A stretch of 64,000 nt of DNA from Syntrophaceae bacterium (lineage in GTDB: Bacteria > Desulfobacterota > Syntrophia > Syntrophales > UBA2185). A program made the position numbers and the translations under genes. The notes beneath the pieces were generated by a model. It worked only from the letters and a program-made list of their open reading frames with translations. It ran no database searches and was not told where the DNA came from. The stretch covers positions 191,325 through 255,324 of the forward strand of contig PMBI01000050.1 in NCBI GenBank assembly GCA_003153775.1, read 5' to 3'. Shown here in pieces: positions 50,631-60,353 of the stretch (its first letter is position 1; each line of letters begins with the position of its first letter).

Positions 50631-51743
50631 ATGAAAAATCTACTGGAAAATATCGAAGAAATCCTGCTCATGGGTCCCGGCCCTTCCTGTGTGCCCCCGC
50701 AGGTCTACAAGGCCCTGAGCCGGAAGACCTTAGGACATCTGGACCCCTATTTCCTGAAGATCATGGATGAGCTTATGGAGATGCTCCGTAGGATTTTGAA
50801 TACGAAGAACAAGCTCACGATCCCGATATCGGGAACGGGTTCCGCGGGCATGGAGGCGTGCTTCGTAAATCTCGTGGAGCCGGGCGACAAGGTTCTCATC
50901 ATTACCAACGGCGTCTTCGGCATGCGGATGCAGGACGTGGCGGGCCGGCTCGGAGCCAAGGTCGACGCCCTCGAGTTCCCCTGGGGAACACCGGTTGTGC
51001 CGGAGGCAGTGGAAAAGAAGATCAAACAGGATTCGTACAAAATAATCGCCGTGGTCCATGCCGAGACCTCGACGGGCGTGATGAATCCGGTTGCTGAAAT
51101 CGGTGCGCTTCTCAAAGGCAGTGAAGCCATCTATCTGGTGGATACCGTTACCAGCCTGGGCGGCATAGAGGTCAGAATGGACGACTGGAACATCGACGCC
51201 CTTTACAGCGGCACACAGAAGTGCCTCTCCTGCCCTCCGGGACTTGCGCCCCTTTCATTTTCCGAAAAAGCAATGGCCAAGCTGAACGGACGGAAGACGA
51301 AGGTGCCCAACTGGTATCTCGATCTCACCATGATCGCCAACTATTGGGGGACGAACCGCGTTTACCATCATACTGCGCCTGTGAACATGATCTATGGTCT
51401 GTACGAGGCGCTGTACGTGATCTTCGAGGAGAAGCTGGAGAATGTGTTTAAGAGGCACATGGAAAGCCACCGCGCCCTGGTTGACGGGTTAAAGAATATG
51501 GGCCTGAAGATGCTGGTGGAGGAGCCTTACCGCCTGCCGATGCTGAATGCCGTAAGTGTGCCCGAAGGTGTGGATGAAAAAGCAGTGAGGCAGCGCCTGC
51601 GAAGCGAATTCAAGATCGAGATCGGCGCCGGACTGGGACCGCTCGCGGGGAAAATATGGCGCGTCGGGCTAATGGGGCACACGGCGAGAAGAGAAAACGT
51701 TGAGAGGTTCCTTGCGGCGTTGAAGAAGGTGCTGGGGAAATAA
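50631..51743 (+). CDS. Class V aminotransferase (alanine/serine-glyoxylate aminotransferase-like)
   Basis: LMGPGPSCVPPQVYKAL; VDTVTSLGGIEVRMDDWNIDALYSGTQKCLSCPPGL (PLP Lys). ORF track start 50550; ATG 50631 preferred. Confidence 0.9.
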   Translation: MKNLLENIEEILLMGPGPSCVPPQVYKALSRKTLGHLDPYFLKIMDELMEMLRRILNTKNKLTIPISGTGSAGMEACFVNLVEPGDKVLIITNGVFGMRMQDVAGRLGAKVDALEFPWGTPVVPEAVEKKIKQDSYKIIAVVHAETSTGVMNPVAEIGALLKGSEAIYLVDTVTSLGGIEVRMDDWNIDALYSGTQKCLSCPPGLAPLSFSEKAMAKLNGRKTKVPNWYLDLTMIANYWGTNRVYHHTAPVNMIYGLYEALYVIFEEKLENVFKRHMESHRALVDGLKNMGLKMLVEEPYRLPMLNAVSVPEGVDEKAVRQRLRSEFKIEIGAGLGPLAGKIWRVGLMGHTARRENVERFLAALKKVLGK

Positions 51744-51810
51744 CTTTTAGAACGCCCCTCCTATGAAAGGGAGAACCTCCAGCATGGCACTCCTACGGAG
51801 GGACCTTGCT

Positions 51811-51887
51811 GTCATTTCGAGTGAAACGAGAAATCTTAATAATTATAATATTAACCTCTAAGATTCCTCACATGCGTTCGGAATGAC
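51811..51887. repeat. Inverted pair of dispersed repeats
   Basis: gtcatttcgagtgaaacgagaaatctta ... taagattcctcacatgcgttcggaatgac. Confidence 0.7.
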
Positions 51888-51944
51888 GAATTCTAAAATC
51901 CCCCTCAATCCCCCTTTACGAAAGGGGGAGCAATTAAGATGATG

Positions 51945-51972
51945 TCTGGATTCCCGCCTGCGCGGGAATGAC
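51945..51972. repeat. Dispersed palindromic repeat (TCTGGATTCCCGCCTGCGCGGGAATGAC)
   Basis: Same family as the unit at 37758-37784 in opposite orientation. Confidence 0.7.
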
Positions 51973-52053
51973 GTGGACAGGATTCTCTCTCCCTGTGCCA
52001 GTCCGTTATTGACAACCTTTGTTTGCCTGCATTATTTCGATCAGGAACTAAGT

Positions 52054-52344
52054 TCAGCGCGCTGCCCCGGCAGCGGCCCTCTTGCGTCCGTTCTTCTTGA
52101 CGTCCTTGAAAGGCGCCTTACCGCGGGAAGGGCGCAGCTCTTTTTCCGAAAGGTCTTCTTCGAGAGGTACTTCTTCCCCGACTTCAAGGACCCGCATCAT
52201 GGGTTCCTCGTCTTCATAATCGCCGAGGTCCGAGATCGTATCATCGAGGTCCCTGTCGCCGTATCTATCCCTCCCGCTTTCAAATTCCCTCGTAATGTCG
52301 GTGAGAAATGTGTCAAGCGGTTTCACTCTTTCGTAATATGCCAT
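52054..52344 (-). CDS. Small hypothetical protein with acidic middle and basic C-terminus
   Basis: 96-aa ORF MAYYERVKPLDTFLTDITREFESGRDRYGDRDLDD...GRKRAAAGAAR; aggag RBS upstream of ATG. Confidence 0.6.
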   Translation of the reverse strand: MAYYERVKPLDTFLTDITREFESGRDRYGDRDLDDTISDLGDYEDEEPMMRVLEVGEEVPLEEDLSEKELRPSRGKAPFKDVKKNGRKRAAAGAAR

Positions 52345-52616
52345 TTTCTCCTCCTTGGTATTTTCGAATTACAGCTAAAATCTAAGTCGGATAAGAAATT
52401 TCATCCATCATAAAATTCATAAAATCCAGTCGTGAAAAACCTGAATTTGAGATCAGGGAATGGATGAGATGAGGGGCTTATTTAAGCAGTTTATCCGGCC
52501 TCTCTTCCTACGGCGCCATTCTTACCCATTGACACACCCACCCGTTATCTCTTATGCTCCTTGTCCGGACTCTCTTGCGCAGGAAGAGACAACTCTTTTT
52601 GAAGGCAACTACAGTT

Positions 52617-55600
52617 ATGCGGGGAAAAGCAGAAACAGAAGAAGGCCGTTTGCGGGCGGAGTGTATAGAGGAGCTCGTCCGCAGGAAGGGGCTGGACGAG
52701 GGGGAAGCGCTGGTAATCGACGAACGCCTGCTCGCGCTGATGCAGGTTATCTCTACGGGATTAGGAGATGATATTCATCTTAAGATTAGCCCCGGCGGCA
52801 ATTGGAGATATAACAGACAGACAAACGAAATTATATTCCCTGTAGGATTGTTGTTGTCCTCTTCCGTGGAAGAGGTGGTCGCCTTCTGCGCTCACGAGGC
52901 GGGGCACAGGCAAATATCCCGGCGAAGCTTGAGAAAAGCGGTATTCAAGACATTCTCCGCGAAGGAATCCACGAGGCTTCTCTTGAATGCCTTCGAAGAC
53001 AGCCGTGTGGATAACTGGCTGATAAGCATTTTCAAGGGGATCAAACACTACCTGGACATTGCCTACGACGAAATGCTCCCCCGGAATCTATCCAGGTCGT
53101 CGTACGTCGATCATCTGAAGGGTGAAATCTCTGAGAGGGCGAGCACATCCTGCCATCCATATCTCCTCTATCCGCACCTCGAATACCTGCTGGGCATGCG
53201 CTATTACTGGCTCTATGGCCGTCTTCCTTCCCGGATGATGAATCCGGAAGTCGGCGCTGCCCTGGCGCGGACACACGGGGATTTTGCCGCGATCTTCAAT
53301 CACTATCCTCCCGGGCGGGTCTCGGAAAAAGAAAAGCTGAGGTTTGCGGAGGAGACGGCCCTGATGGTGAGGGACAAAATCCTTCCGGAGTATGAAGACC
53401 TCGTCCGGATCGCAATCGCCAAACTCGCAGAGGCCATAAAAGACGGCCAGCTCCAGGTTAAGGATAGAAAATGCGCTCCCGAGGATTTGAGCCCGGATGA
53501 GATCGAGGAAGAGGCGAGAAAATTATTAGAGTTCAAAGCCAGGGAAATGGCGGACAAGTTATCCCCCAAGACGGAAAAGCACCCCAGTAAGACAGAGGAA
53601 TACAGAAGGGAAACCCCTGAAGAAACGCATGCGCGCTTGGCAGGCGGGAAATCCGCCGCGGAAAGAACAGCGCCGCTGCCCGCAGAGACTCTCCGCGACC
53701 TCATCAAGAAGCAGCGAAGGATAAACCGCGAACAGGAGGCAAAGATCGGCGAGTACGAGCGGGTATACAGGGTGATATCGAACCAGGTCCAGGCCTTAAG
53801 CGGAGTTTTGGAAAATCACTTCGCGAAAAATAAAAGGCCTTCCTTCAAGGGCTATTTCCCTTCCGGCCAGAAGCCGGATCTGCGGAGGGCCATGGAGCTT
53901 TCCCGGAAATTGGGCGAGGGTATCCCCGTGCAGGATAAGGATCTCAAGGTCTTTCTGAAGAGGAGACTCCCGACACAGAGGGACCACAAGATAATCCTCG
54001 CTCTCGATGAATCGGGTTCCATGGATGAGCCCAAGAGGACGTCCGCGCTCGCAGGGCTTCTCGTCTTTATGGAGGCTCTCGATCATATCGGCATCGATTA
54101 CGGGGTAATCGGATTTTCCGACAGCCCTATAATGCACAAAGAGTTGGGCGTGAAGCTGGATAATGCAGGCCGGCGGGTATTGTTTGATGAGGTCTCCCTG
54201 TGCATACCGGGAGGCTCCACCGCCGATGCGGATGCGCTCCAGTTAGCGACAAATATATTAAAGGATCAACCCGAGGATTCATCGAGGTGGATCATCATGG
54301 TAACGGATGGAGAAGGAAACGTGAACACAACCGGTAAGACGTTTGTCGAGCTCCAGAAGGAGGCACTCGACAAAAAGATAGAAGTGCTCGGTGTAGGTCT
54401 GGGCGAAGAGGTGACGGAGGTCATAAAGAGATACGCAAGCGGCATGCAGATTGACAACGTGGAAGAGCTGCCGTCGGTGCTCTCCGGCATACTGGAGGAA
54501 AAACTTGTTACGCAGGATGCATACTGGGACAGTTTTCTCACGCCCCGGCATGAGGCCCGCATTGACAGAGAACAACCGGAGGCATCGCTGCCGCAGGATT
54601 TATCGGAGCTCCTGGCGTCTCTCTATCTTTATCTGAAAGAGAACATTCCCGCTTTCAATGTCAGGCATCTGAAGAGGGCATCGGAGCTCCTGGGATTTTT
54701 GCTGAACCGCGGTTATCCGGGAAAAGAAGCGTTCGGAAGGAGCCTGAAATACGCCTTTATAGATACCCAGGAACAATCCCAGAGGGTGAGAGAGCTTATC
54801 CTCGAAAGGATTGAGGAGATGAGGAAGATATTTCCGGACATCACCCGGGAGGATCTGCCCCAGGAATTTCACTCGGCGTCATCACAGGTGGATGTCCCTG
54901 TGTCTGCGATCCCTCACGACCTGGTCTCTGTCCTGGATATTTTGATGAAGAATAATACTCATCCTCAGATCGAGAAGGCCCTCTCGTTGTTGAAAGAGCT
55001 CGTCGATTCTTCTGACATGGCTTTCGTGAACATACCCGGACTGGAAGCGGGTTTCCGGGTCATTGATGATGAACTTCTGAAAGGGATAACGATAGAGGAA
55101 CTGGAGAAAAAGGCAGAGGACAAGAGCTGGGCTGTCCGCCAGCCCGCAGCCTTAGCCCTGGGCCGGGTTTATCTCGCACTGATCAAACTGGGAAAAGATT
55201 GTGACTTGAGTCCGCTCGAAGAAATGCTGAAGGATGAAGATCCGTCCGTCTGCCGCGCCGCCGCCCAGGCTTTAAGCCGTATCTGGTATCATTATTACGG
55301 CAAGAGACATATAACGCTGGAGGCATTGGAGCGTAGACTTAAAGACGAGAACTGGGCCGCCCGCCAGGCTGCGGCAAGGGCTCTCGGAAAGATATATCCT
55401 CCCCTTATGGAACAGGGAATAAATGTGGACATCGGCAAGCTGGAAGAAGGGTTGTGGAATAAGAATTGGTTTGTACGTCAGGCCGAGGCTGAGGCATTGG
55501 GAGAAACCTACCGCGCTCTTATCAGGAAGGGAGTAGAGATCAACCTCGAGGGATTAGAAGAAAGATTGAAAGATAAAAATGTATTGACCCGTCAAACCGC

Positions 55601-58031
55601 AGCCCTGGCCTTGGGACAGGTCTATCCGCCCCTCATAAAGCGAGGGCGAGATGTTAATTTGGGCAAATTGGAAGAAAGGCTCGACGACGATGACTGGTCT
55701 GTCCGCCAGGCCGCTGCCGTGGCCTTGGGCCGGATATGGTTTCACAGCTATTACCATGGGAAGATGGTCTTGAAAGATTTGGAAAAGAGACTCGAAGACC
55801 CAAGCTGGCCTGTCCGCCAGTCTGCATGCCAGGCCCTCGGGCAGATCTATCCGACGCTTATCAGGCAGGGGAAAAATGTGAACTTAGAGAAATTGGAAGA
55901 CAGGTTAAGAGACGCCGATGTAGACAGGTCCGTCTGCCAGGCCGCAGCCCAGGCCCTGGGCCGGATCTGGCCTCAGAGCTATCATCGGAAGAAGATAACC
56001 TTAAAAGAGTTGGAAGAGAGGCTGAAGGACGAAAACTGGTTTGCGCACCAGGCTGCCGCACTCGCCTTGGTCCGGATACAGCATGCCCTTGTCAAGAAGG
56101 GGAATAAGGCCGAATTAAACAAACTGGAAAAAAGATTGAAGGATAAGATCTGGTCTGTCCGCCAGGCCGCGGCACGGGCTTCAATAAAAATCTTTTCGGA
56201 TATAATCTCGAGCACGAAGAAAGAATTTAGGAAGGTGCTCGCTTCCTTCAATGAGATGCTAAGTAAACCTATGGGAAATACCATAGCAGGCACACATGCG
56301 GGCCAGGTGCAGATAGGTGAAGAGACCTTAGTCGTGGGAGATATGATCTTAGACAGGGGATCGAGCAAGAGTGATATACCCGACTGCGTGATGACGGAAT
56401 CCGGCTATCATATTTTAGAGACGTTATGTATCGGCTATCTATTAAGACACTCCGTCCTGCTGCTGGGACCTACGTCAACGGGAAAAAGCTTCCTGATCAA
56501 ATGGCTCGCATGTGTGTTGGGCTATGAGCACCTCTCGTATTCCATCAACCCCTACACATCCAAGTTTGAGATAATCGGGGGCATTAAACCCGACAGGGAA
56601 GGTCGGTTCGTCTGGCAGGACGGCATCCTTCTGAATGCGGCGCGAGACGGCCTGTGGCTGACTCTCGAAGAGATAAACCTCGCGTCTTCCGAAGTGGTCG
56701 AGATAATGAATGACTATCTCATTACGGGAAGGATATCCTACTCGGCAAACGGGGAGCAGAAGGAATTGTATCCCCATCCCGCATTCAGGCTCTTTGCCAC
56801 AGGGAACCCGGAAAGTTACAGCCAGAGGCAGAAACTCTCCGAGGTATTTCTATCCAGGTTCAAGATCCTCTATCAAAAAGAACTTTCGGAAGAGGAACTG
56901 TCACAGATACTAAGTTCTTTATTCGAGATTACTTCCTCCTCGGCCCTTCCCATTGCGAGATTCCACACTACTTTGCAGAATCAGGCAGACAGCCGCATCA
57001 TTGGCAAGGGGGAAAAGGACCCGTATATATTTACCCTCAGGGACATAATAAGACTGGGGAGGAGGTTGGAGCCGCTCCTCGAGAATAGACCAGCCGATAA
57101 GGAATATTTCAAAAAGTTTTTCCTCGAGTTCTTCAGCGTCTATATAGGGAGGCTCAGAGACAGCTCCGAAAGGGAGGCAGTTGTCAGTCTCTTGGATGCG
57201 CATTTCGGTTTCCGGGCTGAAGGCTTAGATCTGGAAGAAGTACTCAGATCCGCTTCGCTGGACATGGATTCCCTCCTCGCAGCCCTGACATCTTCAAAGG
57301 GAGATAAATTGATTCCCAGACAGGATGCAGCGATTGTGCCCACGCCGACGCAAAAAATAACGCTCTATCTCCTCCTCACGGCCCTGATAAATAACGAACC
57401 TCTTCTTGTAGCGGGAAATCCTGCCTCAGGAAAGACGACTCTCATCAGATATCTCGCCTACCAAAAAGAGACGAACCTCTACTATGTCAACCTCTCCTCC
57501 GATACGGGCTTGGAAGAGCTTCTCGGCGGCTACATCCAGGATAAGAAAGGAAAATGGCATTACACGAAGGGCCTGCTGTTCATGGCAATGGAGAAGGGAA
57601 GCTGGCTTCTCATAGATGAAGCGAATCTGTCTCCTCTGTCCGAATACCTAAATACGCTGCTCGACTTTGGCTACGTCATCGATGGAGAGGAGAACGTGTG
57701 TCACGCCCATCCTAATTTCAGGATATTTCTCTCGATGAATCCTCCTTCCGTGCATCAATCAAGAAACCTGCTCTCGCCTGCCCTGAGGTCCAGGTTTACC
57801 GAGGTCTGGGTTGAGGAGTTGACCGATCTGGGAGAACTGGCCGGTCTAATAGATACCTGGAGCTACGCGCACGGAGAAGCGCGTGCGTCTCGCAAAGGAA
57901 AGAAGGCAAAAAAGAGGAGAGATGCACGTGATAAAAAAATCTCAGGTGATAAAAAACCGGTAAAAACCGACGCAAAAAAAGAGGGTGAAAAATTTGCATC
58001 ATACAAACGATTTACCCATTATTCGACGTGA
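52617..58031 (+). CDS. Giant multidomain protein: CobT/NorD-like N-terminus (HEAGH) + vWA + HEAT repeats + two AAA+ (MoxR/AAA_5-like) domains
   Basis: VVAFCAHEAGHRQIS...FEDSRVDNW; vWA MIDAS ILALDESGSMDEP; about 10 HEAT-like repeats; Walker A GPTSTGKS with WLTLEEINLA and FATGNP; Walker A GNPASGKT with WLLIDEANLS and FLSMNPP. ORF open from 52554; ATG 52617 preferred. Confidence 0.9.
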   Translation: MRGKAETEEGRLRAECIEELVRRKGLDEGEALVIDERLLALMQVISTGLGDDIHLKISPGGNWRYNRQTNEIIFPVGLLLSSSVEEVVAFCAHEAGHRQISRRSLRKAVFKTFSAKESTRLLLNAFEDSRVDNWLISIFKGIKHYLDIAYDEMLPRNLSRSSYVDHLKGEISERASTSCHPYLLYPHLEYLLGMRYYWLYGRLPSRMMNPEVGAALARTHGDFAAIFNHYPPGRVSEKEKLRFAEETALMVRDKILPEYEDLVRIAIAKLAEAIKDGQLQVKDRKCAPEDLSPDEIEEEARKLLEFKAREMADKLSPKTEKHPSKTEEYRRETPEETHARLAGGKSAAERTAPLPAETLRDLIKKQRRINREQEAKIGEYERVYRVISNQVQALSGVLENHFAKNKRPSFKGYFPSGQKPDLRRAMELSRKLGEGIPVQDKDLKVFLKRRLPTQRDHKIILALDESGSMDEPKRTSALAGLLVFMEALDHIGIDYGVIGFSDSPIMHKELGVKLDNAGRRVLFDEVSLCIPGGSTADADALQLATNILKDQPEDSSRWIIMVTDGEGNVNTTGKTFVELQKEALDKKIEVLGVGLGEEVTEVIKRYASGMQIDNVEELPSVLSGILEEKLVTQDAYWDSFLTPRHEARIDREQPEASLPQDLSELLASLYLYLKENIPAFNVRHLKRASELLGFLLNRGYPGKEAFGRSLKYAFIDTQEQSQRVRELILERIEEMRKIFPDITREDLPQEFHSASSQVDVPVSAIPHDLVSVLDILMKNNTHPQIEKALSLLKELVDSSDMAFVNIPGLEAGFRVIDDELLKGITIEELEKKAEDKSWAVRQPAALALGRVYLALIKLGKDCDLSPLEEMLKDEDPSVCRAAAQALSRIWYHYYGKRHITLEALERRLKDENWAARQAAARALGKIYPPLMEQGINVDIGKLEEGLWNKNWFVRQAEAEALGETYRALIRKGVEINLEGLEERLKDKNVLTRQTAALALGQVYPPLIKRGRDVNLGKLEERLDDDDWSVRQAAAVALGRIWFHSYYHGKMVLKDLEKRLEDPSWPVRQSACQALGQIYPTLIRQGKNVNLEKLEDRLRDADVDRSVCQAAAQALGRIWPQSYHRKKITLKELEERLKDENWFAHQAAALALVRIQHALVKKGNKAELNKLEKRLKDKIWSVRQAAARASIKIFSDIISSTKKEFRKVLASFNEMLSKPMGNTIAGTHAGQVQIGEETLVVGDMILDRGSSKSDIPDCVMTESGYHILETLCIGYLLRHSVLLLGPTSTGKSFLIKWLACVLGYEHLSYSINPYTSKFEIIGGIKPDREGRFVWQDGILLNAARDGLWLTLEEINLASSEVVEIMNDYLITGRISYSANGEQKELYPHPAFRLFATGNPESYSQRQKLSEVFLSRFKILYQKELSEEELSQILSSLFEITSSSALPIARFHTTLQNQADSRIIGKGEKDPYIFTLRDIIRLGRRLEPLLENRPADKEYFKKFFLEFFSVYIGRLRDSSEREAVVSLLDAHFGFRAEGLDLEEVLRSASLDMDSLLAALTSSKGDKLIPRQDAAIVPTPTQKITLYLLLTALINNEPLLVAGNPASGKTTLIRYLAYQKETNLYYVNLSSDTGLEELLGGYIQDKKGKWHYTKGLLFMAMEKGSWLLIDEANLSPLSEYLNTLLDFGYVIDGEENVCHAHPNFRIFLSMNPPSVHQSRNLLSPALRSRFTEVWVEELTDLGELAGLIDTWSYAHGEARASRKGKKAKKRRDARDKKISGDKKPVKTDAKKEGEKFASYKRFTHYST
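55099..56215 (+). repeat. About ten tandem HEAT/PBS-lyase-like repeats (37-39 aa) within the giant protein
   Basis: Repeats of consensus LEERLKDxxWxVRQAAAxALGxIYxxLIxxGxxVNLxK. Confidence 0.88.
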
Positions 58032-58795
58032 GCACCATGCTCTCTGCAGGTGAAATAGCCAGGCGTCTCTTTGACAGTGTATTCCATAGAGGGGAAAACG
58101 CCGTCATCGAAGAGGTTCGCATCGGCCTCGGCTATGTGGGGGTAAGGTTGGATGAAGGGCGCGTGGGGCTGGCGGCCGTGCTGCTCCACGACCTGCCGTC
58201 GGGCTGTTCCGTATTTCCCGATGCCGGAAGATTGGCCGGATCAAAGACAGCCTCTCTCCTCGTAAACCTCATAGAAAGACGGGAGCCCCTGGAAAAAGCC
58301 TTAGGACTTGCTGCTGCGAATGCCGTTCTTCATACAGCATTCGGTGAAGATGAAAGAGACTCCCTCTCGATCATGCAATTGACGCCTGAAGACCACGTCG
58401 CCATGGTCGGTCTCTTCACACCGATGGTTCGGAAGATCGAAGCAACGGGAGCGAAGCTCACCGTCATTGAACGAAATCCCGCCCGCCTGGCCGTCCTCGA
58501 TAAAAAAGAAAGTGATAGGATATTGAAGGAATGCACTGTCGCGATTATTACGGCAACGACTATCCTTAACGACACCCTGGAAGAAGTTCTGAACGGCTTG
58601 GGGAATCCAAGGCATGTAGCCATCCTCGGCCCCTCGACACCCCTCTGCCCAGACATATTTTATGACACACCGGTCAACCACCTGGGAGGCGCCGTAGTCC
58701 GGGATACGGGGAAAGTCATGCAGATCATCTCCGAAGGCGGCGGCACCCCGGCCATGCGCCCCTATCTGCGATTCATCAACCTGCTCGTTAAATAA
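58028..58795 (+). CDS. DUF364/DUF4213-like protein (putative heavy-metal chelation domain)
   Basis: VRIGLGYVGVRL; VAMVGLFTPMVRKIEATGAKLTVIERNP; ILGPSTPLCPDIFYDTPVNHLGG; GTG start overlaps stop of giant gene (GTGA). Confidence 0.82.
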   Translation: MSTMLSAGEIARRLFDSVFHRGENAVIEEVRIGLGYVGVRLDEGRVGLAAVLLHDLPSGCSVFPDAGRLAGSKTASLLVNLIERREPLEKALGLAAANAVLHTAFGEDERDSLSIMQLTPEDHVAMVGLFTPMVRKIEATGAKLTVIERNPARLAVLDKKESDRILKECTVAIITATTILNDTLEEVLNGLGNPRHVAILGPSTPLCPDIFYDTPVNHLGGAVVRDTGKVMQIISEGGGTPAMRPYLRFINLLVK

Positions 58796-58895
58796 TAATC
58801 CAGTCAGAAAGATACATCTTTCTATTTGAAATAAAGGAGCAGGAGGGTTAAATAGGAGTTGTTGGAAATGAGCGTTATCGACAAAGGATTAGATC

Positions 58896-59330
58896 ATGCC
58901 TGATTTCTCGACCTATCTCCGGCGGTTTCAAGCGGGCGAAAAGAACCTGAACCCCTACCTCGATTATTTTGAAATAACCCTCGAAGAAGTACGTGAAGGA
59001 TATGCGCGTTTCCGGATGCCTTTCCGCCCGGAATACCTGCAGGTGGGCGGATTCCTGCAGGGGGGGCTTATCGTGGCCCTGGCAGATGAAGCCATTGCCC
59101 ATGCCGCCATGACGGTCCTGGAACCTGCTTCCGGAATTACGACCGTGGAATTGAAATGTAATTTCCTGGCCCCGGTCACAAAAGGTGAACTGACTGCAGA
59201 GGCAACCATCTTCAAGAAAGGGCGTACGCTGATTATCGGTGATTCTCTGGTCAAGGATGAAAATGGCAAAGACGTGCTCCGCTGCACTGCGACATTCTTG
59301 ATGTTTCCTGACAAGAAGGGTTCCGAATGA
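58896..59330 (+). CDS. Hotdog-fold thioesterase (PaaI-like)
   Basis: EYLQVGGFLQGGLIVALADEAIAHAAMTV. Confidence 0.85.
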   Translation: MPDFSTYLRRFQAGEKNLNPYLDYFEITLEEVREGYARFRMPFRPEYLQVGGFLQGGLIVALADEAIAHAAMTVLEPASGITTVELKCNFLAPVTKGELTAEATIFKKGRTLIIGDSLVKDENGKDVLRCTATFLMFPDKKGSE

Positions 59331-59833
59331 CGAGCGATCATGAGATCCGTCCTTGCGGGGAAAGGGACATTGAAATTATCTATGAGATCATTAATGACGC
59401 TGCACAGGCTTACAGAGGCATCATTCCCGCGGATAGATGGAAGGACCCGTATATGTCGGCAGATGAACTCCGGCATGAGATCGACGAAGGAGTAAAATTC
59501 TGGTGTTATACAGAGGACGGGGAGGTTCTCGGAGTCATGGGCATGCAGGACGTTGAGGATGTAACGTTGATGAGACATGCATATGTGCGTACCGTGAGGC
59601 GACGTCAGGGTATCGGCGGCAGGCTGCTGTCTCTGCTCCGGCAGAAGACGTCCCGTCCGATCCTGATCGGCACGTGGGCGGCGGCAGCGTGGGCGGCGCG
59701 CTTCTATGAGGCGCATGGCTTTTATCTCGTCTCTCCGGAGGAAAAGGATCGCCTGCTGAAACGATACTGGTCAATACCGGAACGTCAGGTCGAAACATCA
59801 GTCGTTCTTGCGGAACGCGGTCGTTCGCTGTGA
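59327..59833 (+). CDS. GNAT family N-acetyltransferase
   Basis: TLMRHAYVRTVRRRQGIGGRLLSLLRQKT (acetyl-CoA motif A). Confidence 0.88.
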   Translation: MTSDHEIRPCGERDIEIIYEIINDAAQAYRGIIPADRWKDPYMSADELRHEIDEGVKFWCYTEDGEVLGVMGMQDVEDVTLMRHAYVRTVRRRQGIGGRLLSLLRQKTSRPILIGTWAAAAWAARFYEAHGFYLVSPEEKDRLLKRYWSIPERQVETSVVLAERGRSL

Positions 59834-60350
59834 GGGGGAAAAACACTTGATACCTATCGTGTCCATAGTCGGTCGGTCTAATACCGGGAAGACGACGTTG
59901 ATCGAAAAACTGATACCCGAATTGAGGAGAAGGGGATATCGGGTGGCTACGATCAAACACAACATCCACGGCTTCGCGATAGACCACGAGGGCAAAGACA
60001 GCTGGCGCCATAAAAAGGCGGGTGCGCGCCTTACGGTCATCGCATCACCGCATAGCGTCGCCCTCATTGAGGATGTAGACAGGGATTTCGAATTGGCGGA
60101 ATTGAGTGATCGCTACATACGGGATGTTGACGTCATCCTTTCCGAGGGCTTTAAACGAAACCCGCATCCAAAGATTGAAGTGGTCCGATCGGAGATGAAA
60201 CACGACCCCATCTGTTCCCCGGAAGATAATCTTATGGCCGTTGTGACTGACAAGCCCGTAGACAGAGGCGTGCCCTGCCTGGATATCGATGATATCCGGG
60301 GCATTGCCGATCTCATAGAAGATAGATTTCTGAAAGGGAAGACAGTGTAG
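59808..60350 (+). CDS. mobB: Molybdopterin-guanine dinucleotide biosynthesis protein B
   Basis: IVSIVGRSNTGKTTLIEKLIPELRRRGYRVATIKHNIHGFAIDHEGKDSWRHKKAGA. Confidence 0.92.
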   Translation: MRNAVVRCEGEKHLIPIVSIVGRSNTGKTTLIEKLIPELRRRGYRVATIKHNIHGFAIDHEGKDSWRHKKAGARLTVIASPHSVALIEDVDRDFELAELSDRYIRDVDVILSEGFKRNPHPKIEVVRSEMKHDPICSPEDNLMAVVTDKPVDRGVPCLDIDDIRGIADLIEDRFLKGKTV

Positions 60351-60353
60351 GGC

